NCBI GenBank assembly: GCA_036406475.1
Contig: DASXBA010000061.1
Location: forward strand, 1 to 12,249
Reading direction: 5' to 3'
Source: DASXBA01 sp036406475
Lineage (GTDB): Bacteria; Actinomycetota; Thermoleophilia; Solirubrobacterales; Thermoleophilaceae
Length of the DNA: 12,249 nt
Part shown: in pieces, positions 5,291-12,249 of the stretch
Layout: each line of letters starts with the position of its first letter
Position numbering within the stretch: position 1 is the first letter of the stretch
Notes under the pieces: generated by a model
Seen by the model: only the letters and a program-made list of their open reading frames with translations
Databases searched by the model: none
What the model was told of the DNA's origin: nothing
Program-made: the position numbers and the translations under genes

Positions 5291-6564
5291 GCCTCCCCGA
5301 GGGTACTCCGCGAGCGCTCGCTCGTCCTCAGCTCCTCGACCGCATCGAGCACCGCTGCGGCCACCGCGCTCTTGGGCCCGAGCGGCACCGGCCGGTCGCC
5401 TTCGGCGGCGACGATCGTCACCTCGTTCTCCTCGACGTCGAAGCCGATGTCCGTGCGGGAGATGTCGTTGACGATCACGAGGTCGAGGCCCTTGCGTTCG
5501 AGCTTGCCGCGCGCCCTGTCGACCGCCCCCTCCCCGTGCTCGGCGGCGAAGCCCACGAGCGTCTGCCCCGGCCTGCGCGCGCCCGCAAGCTCGGCCAGCA
5601 CGTCGTCGGTGGGCTCGAGCTCGAGCGACAGGGCGTCCCGCCCGCTCTTCGAGATCTTGCTGCCCTCCGCCTCCCGTGGCCGGAAGTCGGCGACCGCGGC
5701 GGCCATCAGGAGCACGTCCGCCGCCTGGAACTCGTCCCGCGCGGCCGCCAGGAGATCCGCGGCGCTCTCCACGTCTAGCCGGCGCACGCCGTTCGGATGA
5801 GGCAGCGATACGTTCGCCGCGATCAGCGTCACGTCCGCGCCGCGGCGCGCCGCCTCTTCCGCCAGGGCGACGCCCATGCGGCCGGAGGAGCGGTTGCCCA
5901 CGTAGCGCACCGAGTCGATCGGCTCGCGGGTGCCGCCGGCGGTGACCAGCACCCGCAGGCCGTCGAGCGACCGCGGCGCAAAGCCCTCCGGCCTTGCCAG
6001 CGCCGCGTCGATCGCCGCCAGGATCTCCGCCGGGTCGGCCAGCCGTCCCACCCCCCACTCGCCCTTGGAGGCCAGCCGTCCCTTGCCGGGCTCGACGACG
6101 ACGGCGCCCCGCCGGCGCAGCGTCTCGACGTTCGCCCGCGTGGCGGGGTGGTCCCACATGCGGTCGTTCATGGCGGGCGCGAGCACCAGCGGCGCGGTCG
6201 CGGCGAGGGCCGCGCTCGTCAGCAGATTGTCCGCCAGGCCGGTAGCGAGCTTGGCGAGCGTGTTGGCCGAGGCGGGAGCCACGCAGAGCACGTCGCACCG
6301 GCGGACCAGCTCGAGGTGCGAGATCGGGTCGTGGTCCGGCGCGGGATCCCCCGGGAAGGCGCCACGGGCCGGATCGCGCTCGAACTCGTCGACGAGGATG
6401 GGCCCGCCCGTGACGCCCTCGAAGGTCGCCTTGCCGACGAAGTTCAGGCTGGTGGGCGTCTGGATGACGCGCAGGGCGTGCCCCTCGCCGGTGGCGAGGC
6501 GAACCAGCTCGACCGCCTTGTAGGCGGCGATCCCGCCGGAGACTCCGAGCAGGACGCGAGCCAC
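5287..6564 (-). CDS. coaBC: Bifunctional phosphopantothenoylcysteine decarboxylase / phosphopantothenate-cysteine ligase
   Basis: This enzyme carries out two coenzyme A steps: CoaB joins 4'-phosphopantothenate to cysteine using CTP, and FMN-dependent CoaC decarboxylates the product. The 425-residue length is typical of the fusion. The CoaC half (about 1-185) has GVSGGIAAYK (7-16), the catalytic His in ISHLEL (H83) and PAMNDRMW (130-137). The CoaB half (about 200-410) has VTAGGTREPIDSVRYVGNRSSGRMG (from 207; stretch cited in two parts as VTAGGTREPID and SVRYVGNRSSGRMG), the lysine motif KISK (303-306) and VNDIS (365-369). In the CoaC flap segment, where a Cys is expected in LAC-type motifs, this protein has Ser166 (RLASKGEWGVGRL). 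The start is GTG 6564, 8 nt after the rpoZ stop, and the stop overlaps the TPR start. Confidence 0.97.
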   Translation of the reverse strand: MARVLLGVSGGIAAYKAVELVRLATGEGHALRVIQTPTSLNFVGKATFEGVTGGPILVDEFERDPARGAFPGDPAPDHDPISHLELVRRCDVLCVAPASANTLAKLATGLADNLLTSAALAATAPLVLAPAMNDRMWDHPATRANVETLRRRGAVVVEPGKGRLASKGEWGVGRLADPAEILAAIDAALARPEGFAPRSLDGLRVLVTAGGTREPIDSVRYVGNRSSGRMGVALAEEAARRGADVTLIAANVSLPHPNGVRRLDVESAADLLAAARDEFQAADVLLMAAAVADFRPREAEGSKISKSGRDALSLELEPTDDVLAELAGARRPGQTLVGFAAEHGEGAVDRARGKLERKGLDLVIVNDISRTDIGFDVEENEVTIVAAEGDRPVPLGPKSAVAAAVLDAVEELRTSERSRSTLGEA

Positions 6565-6572
6565 GCGCGCGC

Positions 6573-6800
6573 CTAGCGGTAGTGGTACTTCAGCTTGCCG
6601 GCGGCTACCTCTTCGAGCGAGATCTTGAGGTAGTTCTTGGAGCCGGTCTCGACCATCGGCGGCGGGTACTCATCGAAAGTCCCCTCACCGAGGTTGTGGT
6701 AGTAGGAGTTGATCTGCCGGGCGCGCTTGGCGGCGACCAGCACGCACGCGTAGTGCGAGTCGGTCTGGTCGAGAAGCTTGTCGAGGCGTGGCTTGATCAT
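6573..6800 (-). CDS. rpoZ: DNA-directed RNA polymerase omega subunit
   Basis: Omega is the small subunit that helps fold and hold beta-prime in RNA polymerase. The 75-residue product starts MIKPRLDKLLDQTDSHYACV, containing the conserved YACVLVAAKRARQIN core (27-41), and ends with the KISLEEVAAGKLKYHY region that matches the actinobacterial C-terminus. The frame is open 10 codons further upstream, but ATG 6800 gives the family N-terminus and overlaps the gmk stop (ATGA). A GGAG lies 8 nt before it. Its place between gmk and coaBC is the usual order in many bacteria. Confidence 0.95.
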   Translation of the reverse strand: MIKPRLDKLLDQTDSHYACVLVAAKRARQINSYYHNLGEGTFDEYPPPMVETGSKNYLKISLEEVAAGKLKYHYR

Positions 6801-7384
6801 GAGGCCGGCTCCGCGGGTGGCGGCGGACACATGGTAGCGGCAAGCTCCTCGAGTTCCTCCAGAGCCCGCTCGAGGTCGTCGTTCACCACCCGATAGGCGA
6901 ACTCCTCCTTGGCCGCCAGCTCCTGGGGCGCGACGGCCAGCCGCTCCCGAATCTGCTCCGGGCTGTCGGACCCCCGCTCTTCCAGCCGCGCGCGCAGGGC
7001 TTCGAGCGAGGGCGGCTCGATGAAGATCTGCACCGCCTCCGGAAGCGTCTCCCTCACCTGGCGGGCGCCCTGAAGGTCGATCTCGAGGACGGTGCCCCGC
7101 GCGTGACGGGCCAGCTCGGAGCGCAGGGTGCCGTAGCGGTTGCCCGCATAGACGGCGTGTTCGACGAAGTCCCCCTCGGCGACGCGCCGGTCGAATTCCT
7201 CAGGCGAGAGAAACCAGTACTCGCGGCCGTCTGCCTCGCCCTCACGGGGCGGCCTGGTGGTGGCGGAGACGGCCAGCTCGAGCCCCGGAATCCGCTCTAG
7301 CAAGCCCCGGATCAGGGTGCCCTTGCCGACCCCGGAGGGGCCGGTGATGACCAGTACCGGGGTGTCTACTGGTCCCGACCGCAA
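6797..7384 (-). CDS. gmk: Guanylate kinase
   Basis: Phosphorylates GMP or dGMP to the diphosphate with ATP, the essential step feeding GTP synthesis. The 195-residue product has the P-loop GPSGVGKG (15-22), the GMP-binding segment SATTRPPREGE (40-50) with the following GREYWFLS, VYAGNRYGT (79-87), the LID Arg cluster in RARLEERG, and NDD (168-170) near the C-terminus. No ATG or GTG lies just before the conserved start. TTG 7384 is the nearest canonical codon, giving a 9-residue lead to VLVITG, with GGAA about 6 nt upstream as a weak ribosome site. It is separated from mihF by 142 nt of apparently structured leader and overlaps rpoZ at its stop. Confidence 0.96.
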   Translation of the reverse strand: MRSGPVDTPVLVITGPSGVGKGTLIRGLLERIPGLELAVSATTRPPREGEADGREYWFLSPEEFDRRVAEGDFVEHAVYAGNRYGTLRSELARHARGTVLEIDLQGARQVRETLPEAVQIFIEPPSLEALRARLEERGSDSPEQIRERLAVAPQELAAKEEFAYRVVNDDLERALEELEELAATMCPPPPAEPAS

Positions 7385-7507
7385 GTACGTTCCGGCTCTG
7401 CCGAGTGACTGGGCGTAGCTGGCCAGGCCGGTGGGTGAGTCGATGCCAGAGCATCGGCGATCCCAGCGGGCGCAGCCAGGTACGTCCAGGCGCCGGCAGG
7501 ACGGGAC
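7372..7507 (-). other. Possible structured leader RNA upstream of gmk
   Basis: Minus-strand GTCCCG-T-CC (7507-7499) can pair with GG-T-CGGGAC (7380-7372), 8 bp plus one T-T mismatch, closing a domain of about 136 nt. Inside it are a perfect 6-bp hairpin with a TCTG loop (7456-7441) and a short CGGC/GCCG hairpin (7403-7393). TGGCTG (7478-7473) could pair with CAGCTA (7421-7416), and CTGGG (7466-7462) with CCCAG (7413-7409), a crossed arrangement that would be a pseudoknot. The 3' closing arm overlaps the gmk TTG start (7384-7382). I cannot match it to a known riboswitch. Alternatively it is ordinary GC-rich spacer. Confidence 0.35.
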
Positions 7508-7526
7508 GGAATTGCGGGAGGGGCCA

Positions 7527-7877
7527 CTACCTGCGGAGGTACGAGACGAGCTCGTTGCGCTGCCGCTCGGACAGCCCGCCGATGGTCTTGCTGGGCGAGA
7601 TGCGGCAGTGCGTGAGTATGCGATTGACCTTGACGCGCCCGTACTTCGGGACTGCGAGCAGGAGGTCGAAGACCTTGGCGGTGGCGACGTACTCGGGTGG
7701 CTCGAGCAGCAGGCCGTGGATCTGGGCCCTGCCGGCCTTGAGATCGCGCTTGAGCCGGGCTCGGCGGGTGCGGATCTCATTGGCCCGCTTCAGTGCATCC
7801 ATCCTCTGTGTCAAAGATCGCTCGGGTGTCAGACCCGCCGCCTGGCTCTTGGCGGGCGTCTCGGAGGCGGCCGGCAT
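7527..7877 (-). CDS. mihF: Integration host factor, actinobacterial type (mIHF)
   Basis: A nucleoid-associated protein that bends DNA; it is the actinobacterial mIHF family, unrelated to proteobacterial IHF. The 116-residue product has a basic N-terminal helix (ALKRANEIRTRRARLKRDLKAG, about 28-49, cited as ALKRANEIRT and RRARLKRDLKAG), then VFDLLLAVPKYGRVKVNRIL (69-88). The latter matches the family's helix-two-turn-helix DNA-binding segment, and the C-terminus GLSERQRNELVSYLRR also fits. It is usually found just before gmk, as here; pyrF, often its neighbour, is absent. ATG 7877 is chosen because a -10 (TAGTAT) ends 8 nt upstream, which suits a leaderless or near-leaderless mRNA. ATG 7802 (residue 26) is an alternative and would still keep the conserved core. 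Confidence 0.9.
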   Translation of the reverse strand: MPAASETPAKSQAAGLTPERSLTQRMDALKRANEIRTRRARLKRDLKAGRAQIHGLLLEPPEYVATAKVFDLLLAVPKYGRVKVNRILTHCRISPSKTIGGLSERQRNELVSYLRR

Positions 7878-7885
7878 GGGCGGCG

Positions 7886-7913
7886 ATACTACACACAGAT
7901 CGCGGCGCGTCGA
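7886..7913 (-). promoter_or_regulatory. Probable mihF promoter
   Basis: Minus strand TCGACG (7913-7908), 16-nt spacer, TAGTAT (7891-7886). The -35 matches TTGACA at four of six and the -10 matches TATAAT at four of six. The start would fall at or just before the ATG at 7877. A T6 tract (7931-7926) lies about 47 nt upstream of the start, where an UP element would sit, next to two perfect palindromes, ATTCGCGAAT (7931-7940) and CCATATGG (7941-7948). Confidence 0.55.
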
Positions 7914-8081
7914 GCCCGAAGTCGCAAAAAATTCGCGAATCCATATGGACCTCTAGCTGAGCTTCAGGTTGGTTCGGGGAACTTGAGCGTTTTCGGCTGG
8001 TTTGCAGGCCTTTTCTGACCCGCCCGATTCGGGTCCGCGGCGCTCCCCCACCGTTTCCGCAAAGCTCTGGGAAAACCGTGA

Positions 8082-8109
8082 CGCCCTGTAGCCCGTACGG
8101 GCTAAGGCG
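8082..8109. terminator. Hairpin after pyrD, possible terminator without T-tract
   Basis: A perfect 16-nt palindrome TAGCCCGTACGGGCTA (8089-8104) is extended by CGCC/GGCG pairs outside a small bulge. It starts 16 nt after the pyrD stop. No run of T follows on either strand, so it may slow polymerase, protect a 3' end, or be a protein site. The rest of the 8125-7878 spacer holds further weak hairpins (a CGGTTTTCC/GGAAACGG pair near 8051-8079 and GACCCG/CGGGTC near 8020-8036) and no credible gene. Confidence 0.4.
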
Positions 8110-8125
8110 GGTACCGAAGGGGTGG

Positions 8126-9001
8126 TCAGACGCCGGCCGGAACGGGGCCCCGCTCCGAGAGCTCCGAAGCGATGCGGCGACCGGCCGCCGGGTCGCGGAA
8201 GTTCTCGGTCCCGACCGCGATGCAGGTCGCGCCGGCGGCCAGGAAGTCCCAGGCATCGCGTCCGGACGCGATTCCGCCCATGCCGATCACGGGAATCCCG
8301 ACTCGCTCCGCCACCGCGTGGACCTGTTCGAGGGCCACCGCCCGTACGGACGGGCCGGACACTCCCCCTGTCACGCCGCCGAGCCAGGGCCGCCCCGTCC
8401 GCGGGTGGAGCGCCATCCCTTTGAGGGTGTTGATAAGGGAGACCGCGTCGGCGCCCGCCGTCTCGGCGGCTGCCGCGACCGCCGCCGGGTCCACGGCGTT
8501 GGGCGTGAGCTTCACGATCAGCGGCTTCTGCGTCAGCGGCCGGACGCGCTCGAGGGCGCGCCCGGTTTCGGCGGGATCTGCGCCCATGACCAGGCCCGTC
8601 TCGACGTTGGGGCAGGAGACGTTGAGCTCGATCAGCTCGACCTCCTCGCGCTCCCCGACCCGCTCGACCAGGGTCGCGAGCTCGTCGCGGGTGAAGCCCA
8701 TCACCGAGACCACGAGCGGCACCGGCAGCTCCGCGAGCTGCGGCAGGTCGCTCGCCAGGAAGCCCTCGAGGCCCTTGTTGGGCAGGCCGATCGAGTTGAT
8801 CATCCCCGCCGGCGTCTCCCAGAGGCGCGGGGGCGGGTTGCCCTCGCGCGGCTCCACCGTGATCGTCTTCGAGACGAAGGCGTCGAACGGGAAGCGCTCG
8901 AGCAGCGAGTCGCCGAAGGCGCGGCGGGCGGCGATGGCGTCGAACGTCCCCGAGCCGTTGAGCACGGGGCCGCGCAGCTCGATGCCGCAAAGCTCCGTCA
9001 C
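8126..9001 (-). CDS. pyrD: Dihydroorotate dehydrogenase, class 1B catalytic subunit
   Basis: FMN enzyme that oxidises dihydroorotate to orotate, the fourth step of pyrimidine synthesis. The class 1B form passes electrons to PyrK and NAD+. The 291-residue cytosolic product has SKTIT with the FMN lysine (K45), NSIGLPNKG (69-77), the catalytic Cys in ELNVSCPNVETG (C130; class 1 uses Cys, class 2 uses Ser), IVKLTPN (162-168), NTLKGMA and the phosphate-binding GMGGIASGRDA (240-250). No N-terminal membrane helix is present, again against class 2. Start GTG 9001 overlaps the pyrK stop (GTGA), so the two subunits are translationally coupled. pyrF does not follow; the next gene is mihF. Confidence 0.97.
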   Translation of the reverse strand: MTELCGIELRGPVLNGSGTFDAIAARRAFGDSLLERFPFDAFVSKTITVEPREGNPPPRLWETPAGMINSIGLPNKGLEGFLASDLPQLAELPVPLVVSVMGFTRDELATLVERVGEREEVELIELNVSCPNVETGLVMGADPAETGRALERVRPLTQKPLIVKLTPNAVDPAAVAAAAETAGADAVSLINTLKGMALHPRTGRPWLGGVTGGVSGPSVRAVALEQVHAVAERVGIPVIGMGGIASGRDAWDFLAAGATCIAVGTENFRDPAAGRRIASELSERGPVPAGV

Positions 9002-9809
9002 AGTGCGCTCTCCAGACGGCCGGCCTCGAGCACGGGCCCGTCGACGCAGAGCCGTATGTATCCGTCGCGCGTGGGCACCACGCAGCCGAAACAGGCGCCG
9101 AAGCCGCAGGCCATGCCGGACTCCATGGCGAGCTGGGCGGGAACTCCGCGCTCGGCGCACATCGCCCGCACGGCCTCGAGCATCGGCGGGGGGCCGCAGG
9201 CGAGCACCGTGGCCGGGCCGCCTTCCAGCTCCTCGGCGAGCAACTCGGTGACGAGGACCGCCCGCCCCACCGAGCCGTCGTCGGTGGCCAGGCCCGGGTC
9301 CGGGAACAGGCGCGCGGCTTTGGCGTGCTCGCCGGAGCGAAAGCCGAGCAGCACCCGCGGCTCGTCGAGCTCCTCGGCGAGGCAGAGCAGCGGCGCCGTG
9401 CCTATGCCGCCGCCGACCAGGAGCGCCCGCGTGTCCGGCTCGGGCGCCCGGAAGCCGATGCCGAGCGGTCCGACGAGCGCCAGCCCGTCCCCGGCCTCCA
9501 GCTCGGCCAGGCGCTCCGTTCCGGGCCCGATGGCCTCGAGGAGGAACTCGAGCCGCACCCCGGGCTCGGCCGGGCGCGCCCGCGCGTACGAGAAGGCGCG
9601 CGGAAGGTAGGGCCGCTCGTCCGAGCGCCCGCCCCAGCCCTCGACCGCAGCCAGCATGTAGAACTGGCCCGGGCGGGGATCCGCCGGCCCGTCGCGATCG
9701 TGGGCCGCGATCAGCCGGTAGGCGCCGAGCTCCTCGTTGCCCACCACAGTCGCGCTCCGCCGCTGCGGCGGGGCGAGGGTCCGCGGCTCCGAGCCCACGG
9801 CGGCCTGGC

Positions 9810-9813
<4 letters not shown>
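8998..9813 (-). CDS. pyrK: Dihydroorotate dehydrogenase B electron-transfer subunit
   Basis: FAD and [2Fe-2S] partner of PyrD that moves electrons from FMN to NAD+. The 271-residue product has a ferredoxin-reductase-like FAD domain (RAFSYA, 72-77, the FAD-binding Arg-x-x-Ser type motif), the NAD-binding GGGIGTAPL (134-142) with ACGPPPM (205-211), and the C-terminal cluster motif with four Cys: C236-x4-C241-x2-C244-x11-C256. The start is TTG 9813, which overlaps the carB TGA (TTGA); GTG 9798 is an alternative that would drop five residues. The first 20 residues look unstructured. Together with PyrD this is the usual heterotetramer; the presence of PyrK confirms class 1B. Confidence 0.94.

Positions 9814-12249
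<2,436 letters not shown>

Noticed and set aside
5291..6298. Upstream extension of the TPR frame into coaBC
   Set aside because: Arg/Gly/Ala-rich without TPR pattern; the natural ATG at 5290 overlaps the coaBC stop and starts the first repeat.
7809..7814. Perfect TTGACA -35 box on the minus strand inside mihF
   Set aside because: No -10-like hexamer lies 15-19 nt downstream (GAAGCG at the expected place), so no promoter is claimed.
7777..8256. 159-codon minus-strand frame crossing the pyrD-mihF spacer
   Set aside because: Overlaps two real genes, has no recognisable domain and no ribosome site; the spacer is better seen as non-coding.
8078..9610. 510-codon plus-strand open frame over pyrD and pyrK
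   Set aside because: Antisense shadow of two well-supported genes, biased composition.

Overview
This is a GC-rich, tightly packed stretch of core chromosome. It most likely comes from a member of the Actinomycetota, perhaps a deep branch such as Thermoleophilia. The reasons are the actinobacterial-type integration host factor (mIHF) immediately before gmk, rpoZ and coaBC, a pattern of 4-nt stop/start overlaps, and frequent GTG/TTG starts. The class assignment is inference. Thirteen of the fourteen genes are on the minus strand, so the window reads biologically from right to left. I see no phage, IS element, CRISPR, tRNA or rRNA.

Region by region, in transcription order: (1) 12249-8126, a pyrimidine segment: carB (start beyond the window), pyrK and pyrD. 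These make carbamoyl phosphate and oxidise dihydroorotate to orotate, and each gene overlaps the next at a stop/start junction. (2) 8125-7878, a 248-bp non-coding spacer with several hairpins and a good mihF promoter. (3) 7877-4931, mihF, a 142-bp structured leader, then gmk, rpoZ, coaBC and a small TPR protein. This group joins a nucleoid protein, guanylate kinase, the RNA polymerase omega subunit and coenzyme A synthesis. (4) 4930-4858, a gap between convergent genes filled by a heptanucleotide repeat arranged as a long inverted repeat. (5) 4857-4468, the only plus-strand gene, a YbjN/CesT-like hypothetical protein divergent from dtd with only 18 bp between the starts. (6) 4449-4027, dtd (D-aminoacyl-tRNA deacylase). 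(7) 4016-1, the promoter, leader and operon rimP-nusA-ylxR-infB (ribosome maturation, transcription elongation/termination, initiation factor IF2; infB runs off the left edge).

The points most worth a second look are these. A canonical intrinsic terminator ends only 7 nt before the rimP start, with a possible competing antiterminator helix upstream, so the operon looks attenuated. NusA carries an extra Cys3His zinc-knuckle-like module and an acidic tail. CarB appears to lack about 40 residues of its oligomerization domain. ylxR has no ordinary start codon near its conserved domain. The gmk leader can fold into a closed multi-branched structure. A heptamer repeat sits exactly between two convergent stop codons. 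No single new multi-gene system is evident; the novelty is mostly regulatory and in domain architecture.
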